DNA from: JAGOUN01 sp040389005
Lineage (GTDB): Bacteria; Pseudomonadota; Gammaproteobacteria; JAGOUN01
Length of the DNA: 45,929 nt
Assembly (NCBI GenBank): GCA_040389005.1
Contig: JAZKAS010000018.1
Span: 1-45,929, forward strand
Direction of reading: 5' to 3'
Of this stretch, positions 25,484 to 34,613 are shown piece after piece. Numbering within the stretch: position 1 is the stretch's first letter; every line of letters starts with the position of its first letter. The notes beneath the pieces were generated by a model that ran no database searches, was not told where the DNA came from, and worked only from the letters and a program-made list of their open reading frames with translations. The position numbers and the translations under genes were made by a program.

Positions 25484-26344
25484 ATGATCAAACTAAAAAC
25501 ACTCACCCCCGAAACCCAACACATCGTTCGCGATAAAGGCACTGAAGCGCCTTTTTCTGGTGAATATTGCGATGAAACTAGCGCGGGAACATATTTGTGT
25601 CGCGGTTGTGGCTTAGCGCTGTATCGCGGTGAGGCGAAATTTCAATCAACCTGTGGCTGGCCCAGCTACGATGCTGAAATTCCCAATACGGTGCGTCGTC
25701 AAACAGATCCCGATGGTCGCCGTACTGAAATTTTATGCGCACGTTGTGATGCACATTTAGGCCATGTGTTTTCTGGCGAAAATTATACCGCTAAAAATCT
25801 TCGCCATTGTGTCAATTCAGCATCTGTAGATTTTGTCAAAAGCACTACGATTTTAGATTCTGAAGAAGCAGTTTTCGCAGGCGGATGTTTTTGGGGCGTG
25901 CAATATTTATTTGATCAAGTGCCGGGCGTTGTCAAAACTGAAGTCGGTTATAGCGGCGGACATTTATTACATCCTTCATATAAAAATGTCTGTGATGGGC
26001 ATTCAGGCCATCTTGAAGTCACGCGTGTGATTTTTGATCCCGCAATACTTGATTACGAAACACTGGCGAAAGTGTTTTTTGAAATTCATGATCCAACACA
26101 AACTAATGGCCAAGGTCCAGATTTAGGCTCATCGTATTTAAGCGCGGTGTTTTATTATAATGAATCACAGAAAAAAATAGCTGAGCAATTAATTCAACGG
26201 TTACGTGAAACAGGATTTAACGTCGCGACACAAATACGTGAAGCCAGTGTGTTTTGGAAAGCAGAACAAGATCACCAAACCTATTATGCGCAAACAGGTA
26301 AAGCACCTTATTGTCATTCTCGCGTGAAACGATTTAGCGTATGA
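25484..26344 (+). CDS. msrBA: Bifunctional peptide methionine sulfoxide reductase (MsrB-MsrA fusion)
   Basis: A 286-residue fused repair enzyme that reduces both stereoisomers of methionine sulfoxide. The N-terminal MsrB domain has zinc ligands C39/C42 (CRGC) and C85/C88 (CARC) and catalytic C109 (LRHCVNSAS); the C-terminal MsrA domain has catalytic C135 in FAGGCFWG, plus GYSGGH and HDPTQTNGQGPDLGSSY. The order MsrB then MsrA is the reverse of the Neisseria PilB fusion. No signal peptide follows the chosen ATG at 25484, so it should be cytoplasmic. The upstream in-frame extension overlaps the dnaE start and is rejected. It splits dnaE from rnhB. Confidence 0.93.
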   Translation: MIKLKTLTPETQHIVRDKGTEAPFSGEYCDETSAGTYLCRGCGLALYRGEAKFQSTCGWPSYDAEIPNTVRRQTDPDGRRTEILCARCDAHLGHVFSGENYTAKNLRHCVNSASVDFVKSTTILDSEEAVFAGGCFWGVQYLFDQVPGVVKTEVGYSGGHLLHPSYKNVCDGHSGHLEVTRVIFDPAILDYETLAKVFFEIHDPTQTNGQGPDLGSSYLSAVFYYNESQKKIAEQLIQRLRETGFNVATQIREASVFWKAEQDHQTYYAQTGKAPYCHSRVKRFSV

Positions 26345-26352
26345 TATTCAAT

Positions 26353-26382
26353 AAAAAAGGCGACCGATTGGCCGCCTTTTTT
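26353..26382. terminator. Bidirectional terminator between msrBA and the convergent gene
   Basis: AAAAAAGGCG (26353-26362) and CGCCTTTTTT (26373-26382) form a stem with A and T runs on both sides, so it can serve both converging genes. Confidence 0.85.
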
Positions 26383-26424
26383 CGTGATACTTATCCGCGC
26401 AATAAAATATATTACGCCTTTTCC

Positions 26425-27822
26425 TCAACGAGTAGTCGTCGGAGGAGAATAGCTGGTAGTCTTACTGCTACTAGCAGCTGCTCGAGCGGATGCACCAAAC
26501 ATTGCTGCTTCTTGGCCTAGTGAACCAGCAGCATTTCTCGCCGCCATTTCGCGCTCTGCACTCTCAACAGCTGCGTCTATTTGCTGCAGCGTCAGACCTG
26601 CTTCACTCTCTGATGAATCACCTTGATGCAAAGGGCTTGTAGCACCAGCATTCTGTGATTCTACATCACCATCATTAACGACCTTATTAACAAGCAAGTT
26701 TTCAGTAACCGACACATTATTAACGGTTGGTTTTTTAGCTTCTCTGCTCCATGTTGGCAGAGTTGGCATAGCTGGCAGAGTTACATTGTTATATATTAAC
26801 TTTCCAAAGTAAGTTATTAATGGCGAGGCAGTTAGAAGAATTGCAGCGCAATATAATCCAAACACCATATTGCTCACCATGGCTTCATCTATTCGATGGA
26901 ATTCAGCTTGCTGTGCATAATTACCCTCTGTCCCCAAACATTGCGAAGCCGCAATAGTTCCATTACATGTTCCTTTTGCAGCAAAGTCATCTGCCCACAT
27001 TTGTTTTGTATCATTAAAAACAGGCAACCCAATGATCTCAAAGTACACTTCAAACATCACTAACAGAGGAAGTCCCAAAGAGAGGGTGTACACTAACGCA
27101 TCCCAAAAATCTTGCGGTATTGAGTGTGGAGCTTCAATCATTCTATGCGCAAGTTTTGTACTAAATGTAGCGTCATCTGGAAGCTTAGTATAGTAACGCT
27201 CCCAAAATCCATAGTAATAACTAGCAATCTGAGGCTCCTTTGCACCCTTAGCGCCTGCAGTTGTGTACTCATTCGCATGTTTAACACGTGTTTCCTCATC
27301 AATTTTAAATTGATGCTGGTCCTTCTTAGGAGTAGGATTCAAGCCAGGAGTGAGCTTATGGAAACTTGCAACGATAATTGAGGTAGCAACATAGATTAAA
27401 ATAGCACTTATAAGCGCTGCACTGGCTTTTGCAGTCCATATCATCGCAGGCACTTGCTCATTATGAATTGTAATTTGCCCTCTGCCGTTCGACATTGCAT
27501 TTGCACTGGCATCTTTCTGTGGGTTTACCACATTATTATCTTCAAGTGAGTCGCTATAATCGCTCCATTGCTTCATCGATTCACCCGCTGTATAAAACAT
27601 AGGATAACCTGTCTTAAGCCACAACATGGCTGCAAGGTTCAGAAGCCCCCAGGCCATAAATCCTTGAGTAACTACCGTAAAACCTGCAGCCAATGTATTT
27701 CTATAGCTTACTTGTGGCGCATTATTGGCACTATGACTAGGAATAAGGTTCTGATGTAATCTTCCTGGCATATCCGTAGCTGTTGAATCGATTGAATCTA
27801 TTGAGTGTCTGCGGTTGTTCAT
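26425..27822 (-). CDS. Unrecognised membrane protein with four predicted helices
   Basis: The product is 465 residues. Four hydrophobic segments are visible: about 45-68 (AAGFTVVTQGFMAWGLLNLA), 133-152 (AALISAILIYVATSIIVA), 240-262 (ALVYTLSLGLPLLVMFEVYF) and 312-336 (MVFGLYCAAILLTASPLITY). A polar N-terminal 40 residues rich in Ser/Asp and a long low-complexity, Ala/Ser-rich C-terminus (from about 345) flank the membrane core. Two Cys (CNGTIAASQC) lie in the loop between helices 3 and 4. No family is recognised. The arrangement resembles membrane-inserted effectors or inclusion proteins of host-associated bacteria only in general style. It lies between rnhB and dnaE, genes that are neighbours in many relatives. 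Confidence 0.5.
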   Translation of the reverse strand: MNNRRHSIDSIDSTATDMPGRLHQNLIPSHSANNAPQVSYRNTLAAGFTVVTQGFMAWGLLNLAAMLWLKTGYPMFYTAGESMKQWSDYSDSLEDNNVVNPQKDASANAMSNGRGQITIHNEQVPAMIWTAKASAALISAILIYVATSIIVASFHKLTPGLNPTPKKDQHQFKIDEETRVKHANEYTTAGAKGAKEPQIASYYYGFWERYYTKLPDDATFSTKLAHRMIEAPHSIPQDFWDALVYTLSLGLPLLVMFEVYFEIIGLPVFNDTKQMWADDFAAKGTCNGTIAASQCLGTEGNYAQQAEFHRIDEAMVSNMVFGLYCAAILLTASPLITYFGKLIYNNVTLPAMPTLPTWSREAKKPTVNNVSVTENLLVNKVVNDGDVESQNAGATSPLHQGDSSESEAGLTLQQIDAAVESAEREMAARNAAGSLGQEAAMFGASARAAASSSKTTSYSPPTTTR

Positions 27823-27918
27823 AATTTTCCTTACCTTGCTTGTAAAAATTTAAATCATTATAGAGCCGAGTTCTTAAGATATGCTTAAAATTTGGCAATA
27901 ACATGATTAAAAAGGGAA

Positions 27919-28482
27919 TTATTTTTTTACGATGGCAGATTTGAAGCTTTTTCTGTGCACAATGGTCAGTCCAAGGCATGAAATGGCTTTTTTATGAGCT
28001 CTTGTAGGGTAGCCTTTATGTTGTTCAAAGCCATAACCAGGGTATTGTTGATCAAGCGCTACCATGTAACGATCTCGAGTGACTTTTGCTAAAATAGATG
28101 CCGCACTAATGGCTGGAATAAGACGGTCACCCTGGATAACGGTTTGCGTTGGACAATCGAGTTTGGGATCTTGGTTACCATCAACCAGCGCTAATGTAGG
28201 AACAATGACTAACTGATGTTTTGCGCGCCGCATGGCGAGAAAAGTAGCTTGCAGAATATTAACGGCATCAATTTCTTCTGGGCTGGCCCAACCGATACCA
28301 TATGCTAACGCTTTATTGATAATCTCATCAAATAAAGCTTCACGTTTTTTTTCAGATAATTGCTTTGAATCAGCCAAACCAAGGATAGGTTGATCGGGAT
28401 CTAAAATTACTGCAGCGGCTACAACTGGCCCTGCCAGCGGTCCGCGACCAGCCTCATCAATGCCAACAATAATCTCTGACAA
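27919..28482 (-). CDS. rnhB: Ribonuclease HII
   Basis: A 187-residue nuclease that cuts the RNA strand of RNA-DNA hybrids and removes single ribonucleotides. GIDEAGRGPLAGPV holds the first Asp-Glu pair of the active site, LADSKQLSEKKRE the following helix, VDGNQ the next Asp, and SILAKVTRDRYM the last catalytic region. The TTG at 28482 is chosen as start because AGGAGG (minus strand, 28492-28497) stands nine bases upstream and the usual N-terminus begins there; a TTG at 28512 would put that ribosome site inside the gene. In E. coli rnhB follows lpxB directly; here two outer-membrane genes intervene. Confidence 0.92.
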   Translation of the reverse strand: MSEIIVGIDEAGRGPLAGPVVAAAVILDPDQPILGLADSKQLSEKKREALFDEIINKALAYGIGWASPEEIDAVNILQATFLAMRRAKHQLVIVPTLALVDGNQDPKLDCPTQTVIQGDRLIPAISAASILAKVTRDRYMVALDQQYPGYGFEQHKGYPTRAHKKAISCLGLTIVHRKSFKSAIVKK

Positions 28483-28660
28483 TACTAGGTCCCTCCTTTG
28501 GCTTATTTGCAAATGAATACAAAAAAAGTCTATACCCTTTCCTTCTCACGAAAGGAGCACGCATTAATAATTGATGTCGTGGATTACACCCCAATACTCA
28601 TCAGCTTTCATTCTATAACGAAATCTACCGAATATATTTTGAGTGTGAAGGATTTGGTAC

Positions 28661-28692
28661 GGGAGGGGACGCCTAGCGTAACAAACCCTCCC
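28661..28692. repeat. GGGAGGG/CCCTCCC stem-loop between rnhB and the surface protein gene
   Basis: A 7-bp G/C stem with flanking TAC/GTG-type partial pairing closes an 18-nt loop. It lies just past the 3' end of the surface-protein gene. No T run follows, and its style is that of the other palindromic elements. Confidence 0.4.
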
Positions 28693-28708
28693 ACACCTTT
28701 CAACTGCT

Positions 28709-31700
28709 TTACTGACCTGCGTAAGTATATTTAACTTGGCAAGCTGTGTCTGACGGCGCGCCGCCTACATTACATTGCGTTGCTGACTTCCAGTCAGAAC
28801 TACTAGAGTCCGCGGCTTGTACGCCTTGCGCATCAACTGTTGTAATAGTTGTCGACGAAATATAATCATAATCCGGTATTGGTAAATCCATCTGATTATT
28901 ATAATTACATATCATCGTTGTCTGATTTCCCGATACCTTGAGCGTTACACCATATAATTCCACGCTCCTAGTATTACCATCAGTATCCTTGCCATTAAAT
29001 GTCACTGTTTTTAATACAGATCCACCTGTTGGAGCATTCATCAAAGACGACTGAGTTTTCGAGATTGATGGGTTACTATTGATCTGCGCTGATGCAGGGC
29101 AGCTTAAATAACCTGTCTGAGAACCCACTGTCACCGAACCTGTCGATCCTTGAGCTGTTTGCTGATCGATATTATGTACATCAAAAGTTACTGTAAAGGT
29201 GTTTGCTTGTGACAACACATCTTTAGAAACTAAAGTGACCACATTATTACCGCCGCTAGCAGGAAGGGTGCCATCGTTGCTGTACTGCAAGGTGAACAAG
29301 CCCGTTTCATTAGCACCATCTGATCCAGTCACCGTAACTGTCGTGGCTGCTTCATCAAAATACTCGCCTGTTCCTGCTGAAACAACCGGCTTACCGTTCG
29401 CTGTTGCTTCTGAATTCGCAAACTCATAAGTAAACGTCTCGTTAAGCTGCGGGCTGTAGTTATAATCACCCAATGTCACCACAGGTGCTGGCGCTTCGAT
29501 CGCTAACGTTACCGGAATATTTTGTGTTAACAAATTATCTGGAGTCGTTAGGTTCAATGTTAACGTCAACGTACTAGCATGACCTGCCACCGGCGTACCT
29601 GACACTTGAATGTCGTCATAAACACCGTTGTTTTGTGAGCTTACTGGAATCGCAGTTAAACCCGCGTTTGGATCACTGAATGTGACCGTTGACGCAGCAC
29701 TTAACCCAGTAGAACCAGTGATTAAATTTCCGTTATCTTTAAAGCTATACGTATAAGCTGTATCGATGTTACCGCTCGCTATCGTCGAGTTCGGTACAGA
29801 AATCATGTCAGTACCAATGGTATCTGCTGTTGTACTTTCAACAGGAGAATTAGGATTGTCATTATTCACTGCATAATAATAAACATTCACAGGACCTGTT
29901 AATCCAGCAACCGTTGCTGAAGAAGCAGTCAAACCTGTAATTGCCGTATTACCTGCATTGTACTCTAAACTGAAACCTGACAATGGATTTGCTTTCGCCG
30001 TATCCGTTGCATAATACACCAACGCTTTTGTCGTTGTAGTGTTAAAGGTTTCATTGCTGTCTGTCGGACCAGGCAACATCGGGCTTGATGCATAACTGGT
30101 GTAACTGTAAGTGACAGAATTATCACCATTTACCACTGCATTTGTTAATGCATGACCAGTGTCACCAATTTGTGGTTGATACGGCTGAACTATCGAAAAA
30201 TAATCCGGATTCGCAGCGTTATCAGCTACTTGTCCATCGATATTTGCTACATGCAAAACAACGTTGATATTATTTTGCGTTGCAAGCGTATTACCACCTG
30301 ATGTCAATGTGATTTGTGTCGCATCGGCATCAAAGGTGAGTGAAAACTGAGAAGATAAATCTTCGCTCGTAACACTATCCGTAACAGTTGCGTAAGTTGC
30401 AGAAGTTGCGGTATCAAATTTCTCACCTGTACCCGCTGTAACCGCATTATCGCCGGTATTAGGGAACGTGTAAGTATAAGTCGAGCCTTCTGTACCTGTA
30501 TTTAAGACCTGGCCGCCTGCAACACTCGGCGCGTAAACTCCATTCGCCGTAATAGCTTCAGAAAACGCAGGCGCCGCACTGTTTGTGCTTGTGCCATATT
30601 CGTTGGCTAAATTCAGCGTCACATAAACAGTGTCACCTACGTAACCTGGATTGATAATCCCCGACAACACAACATCATTGCCTTGTTGCGCAAGCTCTAA
30701 TCCAAGCGTACTCGTGAGATCCTGGCCGTTTAATATTTCAGTACCAGAACTGTTTTTAACGCTGATCGTAGAACCTGAAAGACTAGTGATCGCAGATGAA
30801 CCATTAGTCACATTATAAGTGCTACCACCATCGGTCATGAAATCATAGTGATAAGAAGTATCCACTGACATTGCACCTAATGGGATGTTATCTGGAATAC
30901 TTGGCGCACCTTGAACAGTCGATGTGAATGGTGTTCCAGTACCACACGATGTTCCATTATTTGCTGTTAAACCATCTGTATTCTTAACGCTTAAATAAAT
31001 GTCAAAGGTTGTTCCAACATATTTTGACGGAAGCGCCGCAGAAGATTGCAAAGTGATTTGCGAAGGAGCCACTCCTAATTCTAGATTAGAGTCTGTGACC
31101 ACTTGGTTGTTGCTTGCATTACAAACCAACAACGTATTATCGCCAGCCGTCGTGCTGAACTGTTCATCTTTACCTGGGTAAACGACATTGGTATCACCGG
31201 TGGTTGGGAATGCATAACCAGGTGAATACACTTGGTTTTCTAACATCGCAGGAGATGTAATGGCCGCACCACTCACAACAGGAGTTCCTGCAGGCAGTGC
31301 TGCAAAAGTAATCGTCTGCACGGGTGAATTTTTATAACCATTATTAGTTTCAACGCTGATGGTTGCATTGCCCGGACAAACGTCTGAGGCAGCTGACGTC
31401 ACCGTTAAAGTTTCAGCAGTATTGTCAGACACAAAAGTATAACAATGGTTAGGATCTGTTGATCCCGCTGATGGATAACCTGAATTCATTGTTAGCTTTG
31501 AATAGCTGGAATACGTGTTAATAAACATCGCAGAAGGATCTGCAGTATTACTGGCATTTTGATACTTGAAGACCCACGACTGAGCGCGCCCAGTGATAGC
31601 TTCTTGAGCCGCATCAAAACTCGGATTCGTTACAAGAGAGTTACTGCTAACAGCGACTTTAAATGTAAGATTATTAGTAGCGACATCGCTCAAAGTTTCT

Positions 31701-33148
31701 TGAGTGCGCGTTGTCTCATCAGCAGCATCTACTGGAAACACTAATACCAACGGTTCAAATGTTTTATTCACTACCGATTCTGGTACTTCTGTTGTTGTCA
31801 CTAATGTCTGTGTCGCATTATCATAAGTAAAGCCTACTTCACTTGGGCCCCCTTTAATAACTGGGGTCGCTTGCTTTTGAGCCTCTGTTAAATTGGCATT
31901 CGCAATATAGTTACTAATGTTAATATGATTAACTTCGCCTACTGTTAGGTTAAGAACAGGTGCTGTATCACTCATATCCGCCATTGGGTTTTTGCTCTGT
32001 GGCGCAGTAGTTACTTGGACTGTCTTTTGATCAGCCGCTGCAAGTACTTCATCCATATAAGCCGCCGATTTACTTGCCCAAGAAGCTAAATCATTTTGGC
32101 TAGGGTCTTCAAGATTGTAACCATTTTCATAACGGTTTTTATCGTCAAAGAAATACGCTAAATTTAAATTAAAACGACTATCGCTTGCAGAACCATTTTC
32201 ACCTAACGTACGTTCACCGTTCACGCCAACTTCAAGGTTTGATGGTGTTAAAAATGAAACGCCCGCAACGTAGTCATCGTAAACTTCACGTTGACTTCCT
32301 TCGAGATCAAATTTCACATGTTTAGAAAGTAATTGTTCTAAACTTAATGTGAAACCAAAACCTTTCGCATTTTCTGCGTCGGTATCATTATATTTCGTAT
32401 CGTAGTTGACACTATCATAATTTAAACCTAAACCAACTAACCCTGTTTTCCAAGGAGAGACATTCAATGTTGCTTCAGAGCCTTTACTTGTAGCCCCTGC
32501 AATATGACGATAGTTATCATAAAAATTGCCATCAGTTCCTGTAAAACGAATGGTATCTAAGTTTTGGCTTTGTGCCTGCGCATAATAGCCAGTAAGCTCA
32601 ACATTTTTGAGCCAATTTTTATTGAATAAATATTGATAGCCTGCACCATAAGCATATTGCGGCACCCACTCTGTTACAGAGCCACTGTCATAATCAAAAT
32701 CCATGGCTTCTTCTAAACGTTCAACACTTAATTTTGTACGTTGTTTTTCTGTCCATGCATGTGCCCAAGTAATATCAACGCGATTTTCTTGAGGCGCATA
32801 GGCACCTAATAAACTTACTGCGTCATAAAAACCTAACATATGCGAGAAAGACGCATTCATTTCATAACCATAATTCGCGCTGTAACCTGTGCTCACTGTC
32901 ACTGGGCTACTTAATCCAAGCGCTTCATTATTTACCATTAAACTTTGTGTTTCTTCATCAACAGGTCGACCGACATTATTATAAGAAGGTACGGTTGAAT
33001 TAGGGTCTGAATAAGAATAAGGCGTAGCCGTATTCGGCGCAGTCGTGATGGCGTTACCACTGGCAAGCGATACCGAAAACACAAACATTGAAGAGGTTGT
33101 CACAACCCCTTTAATCCATCGTTTCATCATTTGTTGAACCTGTTTCAT
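28709..33148 (-). CDS. Giant outer-membrane/surface protein: beta-barrel plus tandem modules
   Basis: The product is 1479 residues. A signal peptide occupies about 1-30 (VTTSSMFVFSVSLASG). Residues about 75-345 alternate polar and aromatic/hydrophobic residues in short strands (VSTGYSANYGYEMNASFSHM, SRFNLNLAYFF), as in an outer-membrane barrel. From about 400 to the end run Ig-like or cadherin-like beta modules with a period near 120 residues; shared landmarks are YxYxFxxxG, then GTGEKFD, GTGEYFD or GKDEQFS (near 657, 903, 1255) and a closing V-x-N-x-D-G-Q stretch. The layout recalls inverse autotransporters (intimin/invasin), but the barrel lacks motifs I can match to them. The last 100 residues contain Cys pairs. 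Adhesion is inference. It probably shares a transcript with the barrel gene upstream. Confidence 0.7.
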   Translation of the reverse strand: MKQVQQMMKRWIKGVVTTSSMFVFSVSLASGNAITTAPNTATPYSYSDPNSTVPSYNNVGRPVDEETQSLMVNNEALGLSSPVTVSTGYSANYGYEMNASFSHMLGFYDAVSLLGAYAPQENRVDITWAHAWTEKQRTKLSVERLEEAMDFDYDSGSVTEWVPQYAYGAGYQYLFNKNWLKNVELTGYYAQAQSQNLDTIRFTGTDGNFYDNYRHIAGATSKGSEATLNVSPWKTGLVGLGLNYDSVNYDTKYNDTDAENAKGFGFTLSLEQLLSKHVKFDLEGSQREVYDDYVAGVSFLTPSNLEVGVNGERTLGENGSASDSRFNLNLAYFFDDKNRYENGYNLEDPSQNDLASWASKSAAYMDEVLAAADQKTVQVTTAPQSKNPMADMSDTAPVLNLTVGEVNHINISNYIANANLTEAQKQATPVIKGGPSEVGFTYDNATQTLVTTTEVPESVVNKTFEPLVLVFPVDAADETTRTQETLSDVATNNLTFKVAVSSNSLVTNPSFDAAQEAITGRAQSWVFKYQNASNTADPSAMFINTYSSYSKLTMNSGYPSAGSTDPNHCYTFVSDNTAETLTVTSAASDVCPGNATISVETNNGYKNSPVQTITFAALPAGTPVVSGAAITSPAMLENQVYSPGYAFPTTGDTNVVYPGKDEQFSTTAGDNTLLVCNASNNQVVTDSNLELGVAPSQITLQSSAALPSKYVGTTFDIYLSVKNTDGLTANNGTSCGTGTPFTSTVQGAPSIPDNIPLGAMSVDTSYHYDFMTDGGSTYNVTNGSSAITSLSGSTISVKNSSGTEILNGQDLTSTLGLELAQQGNDVVLSGIINPGYVGDTVYVTLNLANEYGTSTNSAAPAFSEAITANGVYAPSVAGGQVLNTGTEGSTYTYTFPNTGDNAVTAGTGEKFDTATSATYATVTDSVTSEDLSSQFSLTFDADATQITLTSGGNTLATQNNINVVLHVANIDGQVADNAANPDYFSIVQPYQPQIGDTGHALTNAVVNGDNSVTYSYTSYASSPMLPGPTDSNETFNTTTTKALVYYATDTAKANPLSGFSLEYNAGNTAITGLTASSATVAGLTGPVNVYYYAVNNDNPNSPVESTTADTIGTDMISVPNSTIASGNIDTAYTYSFKDNGNLITGSTGLSAASTVTFSDPNAGLTAIPVSSQNNGVYDDIQVSGTPVAGHASTLTLTLNLTTPDNLLTQNIPVTLAIEAPAPVVTLGDYNYSPQLNETFTYEFANSEATANGKPVVSAGTGEYFDEAATTVTVTGSDGANETGLFTLQYSNDGTLPASGGNNVVTLVSKDVLSQANTFTVTFDVHNIDQQTAQGSTGSVTVGSQTGYLSCPASAQINSNPSISKTQSSLMNAPTGGSVLKTVTFNGKDTDGNTRSVELYGVTLKVSGNQTTMICNYNNQMDLPIPDYDYISSTTITTVDAQGVQAADSSSSDWKSATQCNVGGAPSDTACQVKYTYAGQ

Positions 33149-33200
33149 CAGACCCTTCCTTTTTTACTTTTTATCAAAAAAAATTACTCAAACACAAAAA

Positions 33201-33235
33201 GGTGGATTACGGCGAGTACGCCTAATCCACCCTAC
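33201..33235. repeat. Palindromic repeat, GATTA/TAATCCACCCTAC family, copy 2
   Basis: GGTGGATTA and TAATCCACC flank an inner GGCG/CGCC pair; the right end CCACCCTAC matches copy 1 at 20634-20672. It lies eight bases past the stop of the barrel gene at 33243. Confidence 0.75.
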
Positions 33236-33242
33236 ATTCACC

Positions 33243-34394
33243 TTACAATGGAATATGCAATTGCAAACCAGCATATGGATTAACCGCGCTATCATACGCA
33301 ATCTTCACCATTTGCCCATCTTCCGTTGGATTGTCAGCGTAAGCCACATCATTCCAATAATCCAAGCCTGCCAATAAAGTCACGCGTGGGCTCATTTGAT
33401 CTTGATTGCTTTTGAAATAATAATTCAAACCGACTTCAGCATTCAGTTTAAACGTTGCTTGATCATCAGACGTATCAACTGTATACGTACCCAAAATTGT
33501 TTGATCCATCACGTCAGGTTGGTTTGCAGCAGGTGTCTGTGATGCGCTCAATTTAGTATGCATCCAATACACGCCTGCACCTAACTCGCCATAGACGCCA
33601 TAATTTTTTTCAAATAAGTAAGTAGCCTTGTCACCGAACGCTAAGCCCATGTAATAGCTACTTAAATTGTCTGAGCCTATGTAATCAAAGTAGTTATCTG
33701 GATCTGAGTAATCAGGTTTACCACCGTTATCCGAGTCAGGCAAATAGAGATCAGCATTATAGTTACTATCTTGCTTCAAATAGCTCACATCAACGCCAAC
33801 ATAAGGAGAGTTAATTAATGAATTACTAATCACCTTGTTACCGGTGTAATACAATCCAATGTTTTCATAAGTATTGTCAAAATCAACCGTACTATTGGTC
33901 ATGTCATAGCTAGACGTATACATATCACTGCGAGGCACGCCTGTAATAATAGCTGGATTCACGTAATAAGGTTGATCAGTATAATTTTCGCTCTGAGAGC
34001 CTGTGTTATGAAAATAAGAACCGCGAAGTTCAATAGCATTTTGCTGACCAAAGATCGCTTGCAGGTCTGAATTGTCCGTTAAAAATTGATAGCCCAGCGT
34101 AATGGAAGGAGCAAAGGCCCAATTATCCGCGTCATAACTTGCACCAGAGGTATTTGGGAAAGGCGTAACAGGACCGCTCGCAGGATGAACATCGCCAAAG
34201 CCGGTTGATAATGGCAGCCCCATACTCGGCTGATTAAAATAATACTCACTCGCGCCCAAATCGATATAAAAATGCTGTTCTTCCACTTTATTATTTTGTG
34301 GACTCGCTTCAGTGCCTTTATCGGCGTAGTTACCTGCAAAAGCAGTTACGCTCATTAAGCCTAACAACAAAACTGTCAACCTGCTCATCTTCAT
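33243..34394 (-). CDS. Outer-membrane beta-barrel protein of unknown specificity
   Basis: The product is 383 residues with a signal peptide (MKMSRLTVLLLGLMSVTAFA, cleaved near residue 20). The mature part is rich in Tyr, Asn and Gly in alternating strands (FYIDLGASEYYF, APSITLGYQFL, YGVYGELGAGVYWMHT, FKLNAEVGLNYYF) and ends with NPYAGLQLHIPL, fitting a barrel that is assembled by BamA, though the terminal residue is Leu rather than Phe. No specific family (porin, Legionella MOMP, OmpA) can be asserted. It is 94 bp upstream of the giant surface protein on the same strand. GAGGGA precedes the ATG. Confidence 0.65.
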   Translation of the reverse strand: MKMSRLTVLLLGLMSVTAFAGNYADKGTEASPQNNKVEEQHFYIDLGASEYYFNQPSMGLPLSTGFGDVHPASGPVTPFPNTSGASYDADNWAFAPSITLGYQFLTDNSDLQAIFGQQNAIELRGSYFHNTGSQSENYTDQPYYVNPAIITGVPRSDMYTSSYDMTNSTVDFDNTYENIGLYYTGNKVISNSLINSPYVGVDVSYLKQDSNYNADLYLPDSDNGGKPDYSDPDNYFDYIGSDNLSSYYMGLAFGDKATYLFEKNYGVYGELGAGVYWMHTKLSASQTPAANQPDVMDQTILGTYTVDTSDDQATFKLNAEVGLNYYFKSNQDQMSPRVTLLAGLDYWNDVAYADNPTEDGQMVKIAYDSAVNPYAGLQLHIPL

Positions 34395-34575
34395 AATGCT
34401 TTCCCTCTTTAAAACTCATATAACTCAATCGGACACTTTTTTTTAAACTCGGACTCATTTTACACAAGTATTCTTAATGCTTGCTTAAATGGCCCAGTTT
34501 TTTGTCTACTTTCAGATCATTACGGACATGGGTTGGCTTTTTACCATATTTCACAAGGATGTGCAAGAAATTTGA

Positions 34576-34589
34576 TCACACCCGTGTGA
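34576..34589. promoter_or_regulatory. TCACAC/GTGTGA palindrome upstream of the outer-membrane genes
   Basis: A perfect inverted repeat with a 2-bp spacer lies about 180 bp ahead of the barrel gene and 25 bp past lpxB. It could be a regulator site or part of a weak lpxB terminator; no T run follows. Confidence 0.3.
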
Positions 34590-34613
34590 GATATCACCCT
34601 GGTCAATTGTAGG

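Noticed and set aside
28498..28734. 78-codon plus-strand frame between rnhB and the surface-protein gene
   Set aside because: It begins with TTG inside the rnhB ribosome-site region, has no ribosome site of its own, overlaps the stem-loop at 28661-28692 and runs into the surface-protein gene on the other strand.
28709..33148. Assignment to the intimin/invasin family proper
   Set aside because: The overall plan fits, but no LysM domain or recognisable IAT barrel motif is seen.
34576..34589. CRP binding site
   Set aside because: The half-sites are in the order TCACA...TGTGA with a short spacer, the reverse of the CRP consensus TGTGA-N6-TCACA.
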